The notes: generated by a model from the sequence alone, not told the origin. A stretch of 64,000 bases of DNA from Amorphophallus konjac (GCA_022559845.1 CM040123.1:295666642-295730641); one strand, 5' to 3'; shown: positions 11,207 through 23,157, counted from the stretch's first letter. Numbers and translations are program-made.

Positions 11207-14200
11207 GGGCTTTCCCCGGGTATCGGATGTTCAGCAAAGAAGTCTGCAATAGCTTGACCTTTGATGGCCTTGCGCGGTACGTAGGAGACATCAAACTCAT
11301 AAGGATTACCGCCCACTTGCCTAGGCGGCCTTTGAGTGCCGGCTGGGACATAATATATTTCAGGGGATCCTCCTTGGACACCAAGCTGATTTCATGCGAC
11401 AACATATAGTGCCGGAGTTTTTTGACTGCGAAGACTAGTGCCAGGCAGATCTTCTCAATATAAGTATATTTCTCTTCAGTTCTGACCAGTCTCCGACTGA
11501 GGTAATAGAGGGCTTGTTCTTTCCCTTCTTCATTGTTCTGGGCCAGCATTGCCCCCAGAGAATTATGTGTAGCTGCTATATACAGTATCAACGGACGTCC
11601 TTTCACCGGTGCGCCCAATACTGGAGGAGTCTTCAGATAGTCTTTTAGCTTGTCAAAGGCTGTCTGGCAATCTTCATCCCAATAAAAGGGAACATCTTTC
11701 ATCATCAGCTTGTGAAAAGGCTGGCATCGCCCTGACAAATTGGAAATGAACCGCCGGATATAAGCCAGGCGGCCCTGTAGTGACCTTAGCTCGGAGATGT
11801 TCCTAGGTGGAGGTAACTCCTGAATCGCCTTGATCTTTGCGGGGTCTATTTCGATTCCCCGATATCGGACGATGAAGCCCAAGAATTTTCCGCTTGACAC
11901 TCCGAACGCACATTTCATAGGGTTCATTTTTAGCTCATGCTGCCTCAGCCTCTGAAAAACAATCCGGAGGTCTTGCAGATGATCTTCTTTTCTTCTGGTT
12001 TTGACCACCAGATCATCTATGTAGCACTCGATCTTGTGGTAGAGCAATTCATCAAATATTTTGGTCATTGCGCGCTGATAGGTTGCGCCAGCATTTTTCA
12101 GTCCGAATGGCATTCTCTTGTAATGATAAATGCCTTTAGGAGTTCGGAAAGCAGTATGGACCCGGTCATGCTCCGCAATCCAAATCTGATTGTAGCCGGA
12201 AGACCCATCCATGAACGACAGGGCTTCATGGCCGGTTGTAGCATCAATCATGACCTCGGTTATTGGTACCGGGAAATCATCTTTAGGGCAGGCTTTATTT
12301 AGATCTCGGAAGTCAACACAAATCCGGATCTGTCCATTCTTCTTTTTCACAGGGACGATATTCGCCAGCCATGTGGTGTACTGATTTTCTTCAACAAATC
12401 CCACATCAATGAGCTTGTCAACTTCAGCACAGATTCGGGTGATGAGCTCCGGCCTCATACGCCGCGGCGGCTGCTTCACCGGCTCGGCTTCGGGGCTGAT
12501 TGTTAGCTCGTGTTGTGAGACAGCAGGGTTTAGACCTGGCATCTCTTTATAAGTCCAGGCGAAGCAATCCCGGTATTCTAGCAGCAGCTGGATGTACAGC
12601 TCCCGTTCTTCTGGGGATAGTTGGGCACTGAGGAAGGTGGGCCTAGGGTCCTCCTCATCTCCCAAGTTGACTTCTATTAGTTCATCGACTGTGGCTTGGC
12701 CTCCGTCTTCTATCTCCGGAGGTGCCGGCTGGAGGTCAACGAAGTCTGGAATACCATCTTGAGGGTCGAGTACTTCGACTTCCTCGTCAGACACTGCCAG
12801 AGCTTCATGGGGTCCTCTTGCTTCTCGTGCTAGCGACTGTGTGGATGGATCTATTGACATATCCGTTGCCGTTGCAGCTCCCGAGGGTGAGAGAACAGCT
12901 TCAGTGCTTGTAGATGAGGTTGCAGCCATGACAGGCCAGTAGTTGTTTGCCGCCGGACTCAGACAGCATATTGGATTTGCAGCAGAAGTTGAAGGAGTCT
13001 CGCCTTCTGGGACAGTTGTATCTTCCGCAGAAGTGGCTTTTCCTTTTCCGGTAGCCGGCTCCCCTTGATTGGAGTAAACCAAGGCCTGCCTGATTGGTAG
13101 AAAGGGTGTTGAAGTCGTCATTAGTATGACCCCTGCGGAGGGAGAGACTTCTGCTTCTTGAGTATCTTCGGCTTCGCTGCTGCTAGCCGTATCAAATTCG
13201 GCTTGAAAGGCCGTTTCTTCAGGAGGGACCTGCTCCCAGCATCGGTAGGAGATCAAGGTCTCCATTTGTTGATTCCCGGATAGAGCCAATTCAGCATGCT
13301 CTGCTTCCGCCGGATATTCATCAAAGGTTGCCCCCAGAGGGCTATCTCCAGTTGGATAGAAGGTGGAGATGGTATCCACCTCGTACCGCCCACTGTAATA
13401 GTAGTCTTCCAGGGTGAAGCCCAGACCCGAATGTTGAGAGACACGTCTCATTTCTTTATCCAGATTTGCAGGATACCACATCTTCTGGAAAGCTTCCTTG
13501 CGTTTTTGAGGTTGATCGGGAGGGATGTGTTGCTTTTGAAACATCCTGGCCGTCCGATCAGTGGTAAATGCCAGGCCCTGAACAGGAACCCGCGGGTTAG
13601 CTAGATCCTCAGGGAGGCTGCAGTCTGTGTCCTCCCGAGTGGGATGCTCCTCAGCTGTATAGAACAAGCTGCTGGGCCCATCTTCTTGTGTCACCTCCCA
13701 GGCTTTGAAAGGTTTGACAGTGGGATCATTGAGGCCGGAGACTGGCTTGGTGAGGCCGGCCGGGACTCCGATGCGGTCGTGCTGTCGATCAACATGCACT
13801 TCCTTAGCTTTGGGGTATAATGCTGGGGGTGTCACCCTGCCGACATTTCCAGAAGCCGTGATGTGGGAAACCACCTTCGGCTTGACATATCCGCGCGGCG
13901 GTGGTGGATACCAACCGTCACCCGATTTGTTCTTCGATGCCCCTACGGGGGCTCCATCTTCAGAAACCTTCCGGGGAGACCCCGTATATAGGTTGGCGTC
14001 CGCCAAGTGACATTCAAACACCTCGAATGGGTGGATGTCAGCAAATATCCTCTCCTCCTTCCCCTGGAGGCTGTATTTGATACATTGGTGGAGCGTGGAG
14101 GGCACCACCATATTTTCATGCAGCCATGGGCGGCCGAGCAGTGCTTTGTAGGAGGTGCGAGAGTCAATGATATGAAACTGCACCGTTGTGGTGAAATCTG

Positions 14201-17200
14201 CCAGGGTCAGTGTGAACTCTGCCACTCCCATAGACACTTCACACTTTTGGTTGAAGCCAGCGATACGCATATCCCCGACTTTCTCGAGATGCACATTAAA
14301 GTGGTACCTCTCGTATATTCTATATGGCAGGATGTTAACTGCTGCACCAGGATCAACCAGAATCCGGTTCAGTTCTCTTCCGTTCAGGTGCCCTTTCATA
14401 TATAGCGGCCTGTTGTGACTGGCAGTAGGTAGTAGCATGTCTTCTGGAGAGAAGGTCATACTGGCTTCTGGTATAGCCTCAGCTATGCAGGCTTCAAAAT
14501 GAGCAGGCGTCTGCAGAGCAGTGATGATCGCCTGTCGAGTCTCTTCACTCAAAGAGAGAATTTCCCAGATCGTAAATCGAGCAGGGAGCTTCTTGAGCAA
14601 CTTCATTATTCGGCTTCCAGCCCGGACATTGGAGAGCTTCATCTCTTCAGCCCATCTGGGCTTGGGGAGGTTTTGATTTGTGGGTCCAGACGGACCTGCT
14701 TCACCTTCCTCGGACTCGGCACCCTCTTGACTGGCATCGGCTGTCGGGTCTTCTTTATTAGCTGTTGTAGGGCAAGCCCCATCTGCATTCGCATCCTCAG
14801 TAGATTGCGCTGGCTGCGGGTGAAAGACCCCGGGCGTAAGGTTAGCCTCCTGACAAGGCTGCTTCCCCTTTGACATCTTCATGAATTCAAGGAATGAAGG
14901 GACTGTCTTGCCCCCAGTCTTGCTGTATAGACCTGACGGAGGAGGGATTTGGACTCCCTTAACTTCCGGCGAAGGTGTCTTGTAGGGTTGCTCCCCTCTG
15001 AACATAATGTTGTGATTGGGTGGCGGCTGGCGCCCCCATTTCCGGCCTGACCGGGTGGCATGTGCAGCAGTTGCGGCCTCGGCCTTGCCTCCCCCAACAT
15101 GGGGTGTGAAGCAAATTTCTTCTTCTTCCTCTTCTCCGGGCAGGTTGAAGAGTGCTGACAGGGTATTGCAGGAGACGACCTGTGTTTTATGGGCCCCAGC
15201 GGCCTTTCTTTTCTTCTTCTTTTGCTTTTTCTTCTTTTTGGTTTCTGCGGGTGCCTGCCCCCAGAACAGGCTTCCCTCTTCAGGGGGTGCTGCTTCAGCT
15301 TCCTCCACCTGTTTGAGTGAGAGTTGTTCCAGCTCTTGCCATGGGACGTGGTCCCGCACCAGCAGAGGTTTCAGTTCGGGCTGTACATATTCATCTAGCC
15401 CTTCAATTAAGTGTTGCAGTCGAAGGACCCCAGGATTGGTTTCCTTGATTACTGGCAGCGGAGTTTGTCTCCTCCTGTAAGGCGTATGTATTCTGACAGC
15501 TGTAGGTGGAGTGACCCATACGGGTGCTACCACTGGCGGAGCAGGCCGGGGTGTAATGCCACGGATATGTGCCCCCTCTTTTGGGCGGGGTGCCCTCTTC
15601 TTCTTGTGCTTCACAGGGATTTGCTGCCACCCCTGCTGCTCCTTCACGGGCTCCAGGAAATGGATTTCGTAGGTGCTCCGTGTGCTTGCTTCAGAGATCT
15701 CCTCAGGTAATGCCTGGTAGAGGGAGACCACGTTGACTGCTGCTCTTCTGGGAGGAGCTTCATGTGGCTGAGGAGGGTCTACTTTGTACTCTCCCAGCTC
15801 TATTTCATTCTTCTTCACCATTCCTTCAATGATGTCTTTGAAAACATAACAGTCTTCGATTGAATGTCCCAACATCTGGTGGTAGGGGCAGAATCTTGGA
15901 CTGTCTCTTCTTTTGAGGTCTTCTGGTCTTCTCGGCTCAGGCAGAGTGACCATACTGTATTCTGTTACCCAGTCAAACAGGATCCGGGTCTTATCCTTAG
16001 GAAAGGAATAAGCCTTCTTCATTTTGTCCCTCAACGAAGGACCTTCTTTGTCATCTGGAGCTTTTGCAGGTTGCGGGGGAGCCGCTTTCTTGCCTTTCTC
16101 CTTCTGTTGTTCGAACGCCTTGATATCAAGCGCATTCGCTTCTTTAGGTACGGGGCGCCGTTCCGCCACCTTGCCTTTCTGGGCTATGCTGGCAGTTGAC
16201 GTCGGGACAGGCTTGGCTAGAAAAGCTTCCACCTCAGCCACGACATTATTCAGCCGGTCGAACGACCGTATTTCCATACCAATCATCTTTTCCAGGACCT
16301 CCCTCCTGAGATTTTGCTTACATATTTGCACAGCGTCCTCCTGATGCGGGGGCCGCTTACATCTCATTCCGAGGTTCCTCCACCTCTTGATGTAGTCAAG
16401 GGCTGTCTCATCTGCCCTTTGTTTTGTTGAATAGAGCTCGGCCACTGTGACCTCCCTCTCTGTGACATGGAATCTTTCTCTGAACTTCCTTTGCATATCT
16501 GACCAGTCATTAATTGACCCGGCCGAGAGACTGGAATACCATTCGAAAGCGAGCCCCGTCAGCGAGGACCCGAAGAATTTCAGCAGGTATGACTCGTCGG
16601 TGGCCAGATCACCCATAACGGTCATATAATATGCAATATGTTCTTTAGGGGAACCTTTCCCGTCGAATTTGTCAAATTTGGGCGGCTTGTTGACTCCCGG
16701 GGGAAGTCGTTTAGCCGCGTGGTGTTGCGGGTAGGGCACCCGATAGGCATCGAATGCGACGTAGTCGCCTTCGCTTTTCTCTGCGAGCTTCAGCTCGATC
16801 ATCCTTTCCACCATCATCCGGTTCACGACCGTGGGGTCGACCGGTTCTGGATAGAAGTGTGCTGGCTGCAGGTATGGGGTGACCAGGGTGGTCGCCTGTG
16901 GAGGATGCAGCAGTGGGGGTGTTGGGTGCACCTGAGGAAGCACCGGAGGTAGCAGCGGCTGAGGCTGTGGCGGCCGCTGTTGTGCTGTCGTCACAGTTGG
17001 TTCTGACGGCTGTGGTAGTGTATAGAGCGGTGGAGGGTCGTCTCGACGAGCCGCTCCCCGGGATGATTCACCCTGGACTTCGGGTGGTTTAGAAGCCGAT
17101 GAGTGTTCAGTTCTCTCCATCAGCTGTTTCTTCAGGGAATCTATTTCCCGTTGATATTTTTGCAGCAGCATCAAGACTGATGGATCTATAGTGGTGGGGA

Positions 17201-17468
17201 CACCTTCTGTTGTCTCCCCGGACGTACCCTCAGGCAGGATGTCGAGGAGTACGTCGTCTTCTTCTTCCGTCGTCACCACATTAGCGGTCAAGACGGGGGC
17301 TTTATCATCCCAGTGGAGGTAGACCTGGGGCTGTTTCTCTTTCATCATTGTCAGAAGCCCTCTTGCTGCTTCTGTCCTGCGGGTAGTTGGCCCCGGCCGT
17401 ACGGCCAATTGAGCCAGTTCTTGGGGGTCTTCAGGGAGCTCCCCATATCGGCTGGACACGCCAGCCAT
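11181..17468 (-). pseudogene. Element A gag-pol: Gag, protease, reverse transcriptase, RNase H
   Basis: I take the ATG at 17468 (MAGVSSRYG), which overlaps ORF1 by 38 bases. From it: a proline-rich N-terminus; a retrotransposon Gag domain at residues about 260-420 (KFDKFDGKG, FEWYSSL); a zinc-like CX2HX4HX4C motif near residue 530; a retropepsin-like site LVDPGAAVNIL near residue 1035, with DPG in place of the usual DTG or DSG; and RT with CVDFRDLNKACPKDDFP and catalytic YIDD near residue 1815, followed by RNase H (LYIAATHNSLGAMLAQ, then an end near LGKWAVIL). There is no stop between gag and pol. The frame is lost at about 11303 by an apparent single-base deletion. Whether DPG is tolerated by the protease is unknown. 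Confidence 0.9.
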
Positions 17469-18660
17469 GTTGCAAGTGAAAACCTGAATCCTTCTTCTTT
17501 GTCGATGGACCCTCCGCCTTGCTTGTTGCGGAAAGGTCAGCCTCTCGAACACAGAAATTCTTCTTCTTTCTTCCCAGCTCGGGGAAGGCTTCATCGGCTT
17601 CGATCTCAAAGCCGTCATCGTATCCATTGTCGTCGACCGACGACACCATCATTCTATCTTCCATACCTTCTTCATCTGCCACTGATGGGAAGTAGTCTTC
17701 GTCAGTGGCGACTGTCTGCATCAGTCGCTGCTGACCCAGCGAGGGATTGCCCAGCCCTCGAAAGTAGTTCCTGATCAGACAGGTTACCTCCTCTTGGCCC
17801 CGCCCTTGATAGAGTACGGGGGATAGTTGTCGACCTCCAGTAGGAGGGATATAGGCCAGCCGAGCTCTGTCGGCCGGATGTTGGAATCTTCGTCCCGTGA
17901 CTGGGACGTTGGCTTGGCGGGCAGCAGCCCGGAAACTTCTGCGGCGCGGGGGATCCGCAACCACTTCTTCTTCATTCGTCGGGGACAAGCCCCTTTCTCT
18001 TCTCGCTCCCGCCTCGTCGTTCATAGGACGGCGGCGGATGGGTGTCAGATGGTAGGCAGGTCGGGTCCGCTTGGGAACCCACACCTGTTTAAATTTCTTC
18101 GACTTGAGTGCCGGATTTCCTCGGCCATGATGGACGGCTTCTTCTCTTTCTGCCCTCCTTCCAGCGAGGGCTTGATAGGTGTTGTGGACAGGGACGTTTG
18201 GGATGACTCGGTCTGGGGTCACCCGCGCCGTGTGCCCGTTGAGGAAGACACGCATGCCTCCCACCAGCATTGACTTCCCGGACTGAGAGACAGTTCCGGT
18301 GATCACAGCAGTGTTCTTGCGATCCTGGCGACGCTGACGTCCTCCAGAGCGTCTGTTGATGACAGTGGGGTGCGTCCCACGTACAACGTGGTGCACCAGG
18401 CAGCTAGCGGCTGGGGCCGGATTCTTGAGCGAACCATCGCAGCAGGGAGCCTTCAGAGGCTCCACTTCCTTCACGGTTTCCTCGACAGGTTCCATGGCTT
18501 CGACTTCCAGCATGTCGACAAAGGCCAACCCCAAGAAGTTGGGGAAGCCCACAGCAGGAGGAAAGCTACCAAATTCCATGGGCACCGCCAGGTACCCTTG
18601 CGCGTGTCTGGCGACGATCGCAGGACTGAAGCCGACGCCGGTTATCCCGTGAGTCGTCAT
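17431..18660 (-). CDS. Element A ORF1, unknown function, upstream of gag
   Basis: The ATG at 18660 (MTTHGITGVG) is the first Met inside the element after the primer site; extending further upstream would cross the primer-binding site. The 409-residue product is open to 17431 and overlaps gag by 38 bases in another frame. It has a hydrophobic N-terminal third, a strongly basic arginine-rich centre and an acidic C-terminus (VDDNGYDDGFEIEADEAFPELG). No catalytic motif is recognisable. An extra ORF between the 5' LTR and gag is a known trait of Ogre-type Tat elements; its role is not known. The overlap suggests a spliced or re-initiated gag translation. Confidence 0.65.
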   Translation of the reverse strand: MTTHGITGVGFSPAIVARHAQGYLAVPMEFGSFPPAVGFPNFLGLAFVDMLEVEAMEPVEETVKEVEPLKAPCCDGSLKNPAPAASCLVHHVVRGTHPTVINRRSGGRQRRQDRKNTAVITGTVSQSGKSMLVGGMRVFLNGHTARVTPDRVIPNVPVHNTYQALAGRRAEREEAVHHGRGNPALKSKKFKQVWVPKRTRPAYHLTPIRRRPMNDEAGARRERGLSPTNEEEVVADPPRRRSFRAAARQANVPVTGRRFQHPADRARLAYIPPTGGRQLSPVLYQGRGQEEVTCLIRNYFRGLGNPSLGQQRLMQTVATDEDYFPSVADEEGMEDRMMVSSVDDNGYDDGFEIEADEAFPELGRKKKNFCVREADLSATSKAEGPSTKKKDSGFHLQHGWRVQPIWGAP

Positions 18661-18756
18661 TGTTTGCACTGAAATATCAAACAAGGCGATAATCAGTAGT
18701 CTTTGAGAGGGCTTCGAAGCCCGAGTATCTCGGCAAAGAGATGAAAGGTGACACTG

Positions 18757-18774
18757 GTCCCACCGGGCGTGCCA
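18757..18774 (-). other. Element A primer-binding site
   Basis: On the minus strand TGGCACGCCCGGTGGGAC lies four bases after the LTR end (...CGCAAACA). It starts with TGG, pairing to a tRNA CCA end, and shares CGGTGGGAC with the site of element B. The tRNA is not identified with certainty; an Arg-type tRNA would fit the lineage. Confidence 0.6.
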
Positions 18775-19574
18775 GACTTGTTTGCGACCTTTTCTTTCGT
18801 TCCGCCTTTTCGTTCGCGTATCGATCAACCATTTAACTAACTGGTAGTCAACTGACTGATTGACGACGCGGGCGTGCCAGTCACATGAGTGACAATTTTA
18901 TTGTGCGCTCATTCTGACCCATATCGGGCGAATGTGAGGTTCGGTCGGGACCAGCAGTCCGCCATACCGTAAAGGTTATGGCGTTAATTACATCCCCCAC
19001 GAGGAGGGAACACCTTTGATTAATTGCCGAGATATCGGGCTGTCGAAGCCGGAAAAAGAACTACATGATGATTATAGCAATGACAGGCAGGATGCAACAT
19101 TAATCATGTAGAAGATGCGTAGTTAAATGGGAAAATGGATCCTAGGCACGTGGCGGAGGACGCGGGTCTGAAGACCACCATCGCGCGTGACGAAGGCTTC
19201 CGGCCAGACATGATCCGGCTTTTAGCCGACGCCATTTAATATACCCGGGGATCTATGCATGCATGCACACAAGACATTCATGATTATATTGAACATGAAG
19301 ATAGCGTTATGAAGACGGTGACGATCACCCATATTTATACCCTTCGTCGAGAAGAGGAAGAGCAACACAAGTATGCTAGCGAAAGCGAAATGCTAACGGA
19401 TTATGATGGTGAGTATGATGATGACATGACTCAGGCTTGCTTGACCCTTCTTTATTCAATTCACTGCCTGCTACGGCTTGTCGACATTGGCCCCGAGAGG
19501 CGAGGCTTGCCCCGGGGTAAATGAACCATTAGAGTGGCACGAGGCTTCAAAACCGGCGTGACCATGTAAGAAAA

Positions 19575-19795
19575 CTTATGCGGCGCGCTAAAGCGTAGGC
19601 ATAGTGGCTAATACGGCGCGGTCTTCATGCAGTTGAAACGGCGCGCAAGAGGGTTGGGGCGCGCCGGTTTAGGGCGCGCCGGAAAGGCGCAAGGAAAAGT
19701 TTTAAGGAAATGAGTGTGGGGTTAATCCGGCGCGGGGGGGGTACCGCGCCGGTTTAGAGCACGCCGGTTAAGACCGCGCCGTATTAAACCTGTTT
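19575..19795. repeat. GGCGCGCC palindrome array inside the A LTR (U5 side)
   Basis: About nine motif copies in both orientations: CGGCGCGC and CTAATACGGCGCG forms first, then GGCGCGCCGGTTTA forms, then the outward-facing CGCGCCGGTTTA at the end. Same motif as at 333-525 and 21469-21650. Confidence 0.75.
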
Positions 19796-20123
19796 TGTTG
19801 AATTATGAACCCTTTTAAGTTTGTTAGACTTCATTGGACCCTTTCTTGAGTTGTTGGGCCAGATGATTGTTTGATTGGAGTCCACGGCCTTCTGGAGATG
19901 AGGGGGGAGGTCAGTGCGAGGTTCATACTCGAGCACTGAGTTGATTCGATTCGGAGCGATCATTTTATTGACATAATTATCTGGAGTTTGTCAAAAATTT
20001 GACAGCATCTCCCCTGAATCAACAGAGTTGCAGGGAAGAATCGGGGTCATACTCACTAACGGAGCAAACCCCTAAATCACCGGTCTGCCCAAAGGCGGCC
20101 AGCATACCCCACTGGATAGGATA

Positions 20124-20372
20124 CCCCGAGGACAAGCCTGCTAGGGGCACCAAAGCTCCACAGGGGAAGAGATAGAAGGGCGAAGTCACTGATGATGAGG
20201 ACGACACCCCGAGGGCTAGCCTACGAGGGGTGAAGGACTCGTGGTCAGTGATTCGTCCCATGAAGGGACTGACCATTGGGAGAGTGGAACTCCGAGGACT
20301 AGCCTACAAGGAGCACACACCCCCTGGTCTCGGTCGGGCCTTGGTTTGTCGGGGTTGAGTTCGTTGACCCAG
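20124..20372. repeat. 83-bp imperfect triple repeat in the A LTR
   Basis: The landmark CCGAGG(A/G)C(T/A)AGCCT recurs from 20124, 20207 and 20290, an exact 83-base step, with diverged sequence between. Non-coding. Confidence 0.7.
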
Positions 20373-21382
20373 GCCCCCTTCATTATTAGCCATGGCTTCG
20401 AGAAGACGCCCACCATGAAGAGGTAGGGCCCTCGGTCGCCCGGCAACTGCAGGAACTAACGAGGGAATGTCCCCCTCCCCGGGTGATTGAGGTGACGAGG
20501 AAACCTCGGAACGATGCAGATGGCCACGAAGAACAAGTAATAAAGGCCTAAGTTAGACAGACCCCCGGCAGGGACATATGCTCGAACAGTTAGAAAACAA
20601 TATTCAAGGGGATAGACCCTATACATGGCAGAAAAAGGTGCGCGCGGAGGCACGGCTCCATCCGAGAGGAGAAAGGGACGCAAAGTCCTTGAACCAAACG
20701 TAAAAGCAATGAAACGAAAGAAAGCCCCCGGGGAGGGGTGTTTCTGTAGCCCGCGATGATTCGGGGCGTGATATGAATCTCGAGGAAACCGGGATCGGCC
20801 CTACGCAAAGAAGAACCCTGACGCGCATATCAGTATAAATAAAGATAGAGAAAGGGGAGATCGTTCCTCCAATTTATTGATTCAAGCATCCACAGGCATG
20901 CATACATATCACCATCCCTAAGACAGGGAGGATTTAACATTCGCACGGCGAGATTACAATTCCGGCACCATTATTTGGTTGCCGTTTAACAATATTTAGA
21001 AGCAGAGGACGCCCAGGTCACAATAACAGAGAGAAGATGGCAGAAGAAATCACGAAGAAGGGGGGAGGGGAATCGACTCATATCATCGTCGCCCCTCCCC
21101 TCCATCGCTTACATTCGATGTGTAGAAGCTTAGAGGAAAAGGAAAAGAAATGCGGAAAGCAGGAATAGAAACGACCCCTGCCCACCTGTTCCTCAGAAAC
21201 AGAGTATCGTAGATGCCGGCCGACGCTCGCCCCTTCAGAGAAGAAAACCCTCCCTCTCTGTATCTCCCGAGAAAAGAAGAAACTCTCCCCCGTTTCCAAG
21301 TTGCCTTCTTCTTCTCAACTGCCTCACTCTTTTCTTTCTTTCTTTTTCCCGAGCGCCCTTCTTTTTCAATCGAACCTCGCCC

Positions 21383-21392
21383 ATATATATAA
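21383..21392 (-). promoter_or_regulatory. Probable TATA box of element A
   Basis: The minus strand reads GTTATATATATGGGCG. It is about 1 kb inside the element's start and precedes a GC-rich leader containing palindromes on its upstream side. It is the best TATA candidate for the leftward gag-pol transcript. Confidence 0.5.
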
Positions 21393-21468
21393 CAGGTTGG
21401 AGGCTCTTCATCCGGCGTGAGCTTTTGGCGTGCCGAGAGGAGTCTTCATCAGCTTATCGCGTCGGTTT

Positions 21469-21650
21469 AGGCGCCATCAGATAGGGTAGCTTGCGCGCCG
21501 GGATGAGGGCGGCAGGTAAAGGGGGGCGCGCCGGGACAAGGGCTGAAGGTAGGGGGCGCGCCGGTTTAAGGGTATGAAGGTAAGGGGGCGCGCCGGGATA
21601 AGGGGCATTGAATGAGGGGCGCGCCGGTTTAAGGCGCGCCGGGCTAATGC
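21469..21650. repeat. GGCGCGCC palindrome array inside the A LTR (U3 side)
   Basis: Six to seven copies of GGCGCGCCGG(G/T) followed by (A/T)(A/T)AAGG, spaced roughly 25-35 bases, just upstream of the TATA candidate in element sense. The orientation is opposite to most copies at 333-525. Confidence 0.75.
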
Positions 21651-22373
21651 TTCTCATGCGCTTCAAGCCCGTCGATGAGTCCGGGGATGATTCTGGGAAT
21701 CACCGTGAACATTAATCTTGCCAATGCTCCTCGAAACTTCGACGAGGTGTCTTGTAGAAGCTCCCAGGTTGACGTACGGCCCTCCTCGAGACTCCTGATA
21801 GCTTTGATTTGATCATGCGGGCTTTCCACTGACACGGCCTTTGGCTCCACGATCCATGCTGTTGGCTCGGTCTGGCTCGTGCCCAAAGCTCCTTAGGGGG
21901 TGATGTAACACCAAGGATAGTTCCGCCTGAGCTGGGTGATCATTCGCCCACCAATGGGCCCACCTTGGCAGGGCCGTACCCGTGCCGGATGATCGGGATC
22001 TTCTGCCGATAGAGCTTTCGGTCCTCCGTCTTGGAGAGCCGGGGGAACTCCTTCATCTTCGGGAGAACCTCTTCATATGGTGGGGAAACCACCGGATAGA
22101 CTGTCGCCCTAGATCGGACAACGGGTGTAGTGTATGCGGCATGACAAAGTCGATGCCGGTTCATTGGGCAGGCTTGGTCGCACTGCCGGTTGGCTGTGGA
22201 TTCATCTCGGCTCTCCTGAGGTGAAGTCCCCGTATCCATACAGAGTGACTCGAGGCTCTGGCAGCTTGAGAAGTCTTCAATATGTTGATCTGCATCGGCT
22301 TCCGTGCTTCGGTGTGCCGGGTCATTTGTCTTTATTGGCTTGGTCGCCAATGATCATATTTTAGGTGCCAACA

Positions 22374-22378
22374 ACGCG
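22374..22378. other. Target site of element A (ACGCG)
   Basis: The five bases after the A LTR match the corresponding, uninterrupted position 41830-41834 in the other B LTR. The second copy of this duplication would lie to the left of the window. Confidence 0.6.
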
Positions 22379-23157
22379 GCCGGCTAGATGCAGAGGAAGC
22401 AGAGGAAGAAGAGGAAGATGAAGCTCTGAACTTGTAAACTGAAAAACCTCTGTTTGATTTGAATTCCCTGACCCTCTTAACCTGTGAACTCTTCAACCTC
22501 TTGAACCCCTGCCTCGATCGACCTGAGCATCCTTTTATAGGATTTCAATCGAAGATAAGCTCAAATTTGGGAAGATAAGGATAGGCAATGATCAAAGAAG
22601 GCAGGACTCTAGCTCCAATTCGAGCAAGGAGACCAACGGAGGCAAGGAACTCTCCAGGAAAGTTGAGTTAAGCAGGACACGAAAGGTGAAACACGACCTT
22701 GCGAAAGGCGTCAAATCCCAAATTGACGACCTACATCAAGACGTTACTCAAAACACGACCTCTACCAAGGGCGTCACTTCTTGGATTAAATTTTGGCAAT
22801 AAAACTTACTTTATATGAAAATTAAGAGAACACGCCTATGATGAAGGCGTTAATTGAAAACACGCCCTGAGGAATGACGTTAATCAATAATTTAAATTTA
22901 TTTTGAAACCGGATAATACCAGGAATTGACGCCCTGACATTTAGTCGTCCTTTCTTTAGAACACACCTTGTGTTAGGTCGCTATTTAAAACACGCCCCTC
23001 TTCAGGTCGCGAATCACAAAAATGCAAAGATCAAACCAAAAGCACACACAAAAAGATAGAAAAACTTCATATTATGAATATATTGAAGTTCACTTTGGGG
23101 CGTCATCATAGTGACATGAGATTTGATCAACATAGCGTCAATTTTGGCATGTCCACA
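22374..23157 (-). repeat. Element B 3' LTR, inner part
   Basis: Aligns to 41830-42604. It ends GTCCACA on plus, giving a TGTGGACA start on the element strand. About 603 bp equivalent to 41227-41829 were separated by element A and lie outside the window. Contains GC-stem hairpins at about 22700-23010. Confidence 0.9.

Larger units (their letters stand above)
1..22373 (-). mobile_element. Element A: Ty3/Gypsy LTR retrotransposon, Tat lineage
   Basis: The element reads leftward: 5' LTR at 18779-22373, primer site at 18757-18774, extra ORF1, gag-pol, a long repeat-rich 3' region with an antisense gene, and the start of the 3' LTR at 1-193. The two LTR copies (1-193 and 22181-22373) differ at three positions, all transitions. 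Tat lineage is inferred from an additional archaeal-type RNase H between the RT-linked RNase H and integrase, an ORF before gag, and an antisense ORF near the 3' LTR. It lies within the 3' LTR of element B: B sequence resumes at 22374 and aligns from 41830 in B's other LTR. The rest of A's left LTR is outside the window. Confidence 0.9.
18779..22373 (-). repeat. Element A 5' LTR (3595 bp)
   Basis: The right edge is fixed by the match to 1-193 and by the junction with element B. The left edge (TGTTTGCG on plus) is inferred from the adjacent primer site and the TG/CA rule. It contains two palindrome arrays, an 83-bp triple repeat and a TATA box. No supported gene lies inside; an 89-codon frame at 19255 has no recognisable features. 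Confidence 0.75.

Noticed and set aside
18661..18828. N-terminal extension of ORF1 to a Met at 18828
   Set aside because: It would be encoded across the primer-binding site and LTR edge; the Met at 18660 is the first sensible start.
19255..19524. 89-codon frame in the A LTR
   Set aside because: Short, acidic, no domain, inside a non-coding LTR.
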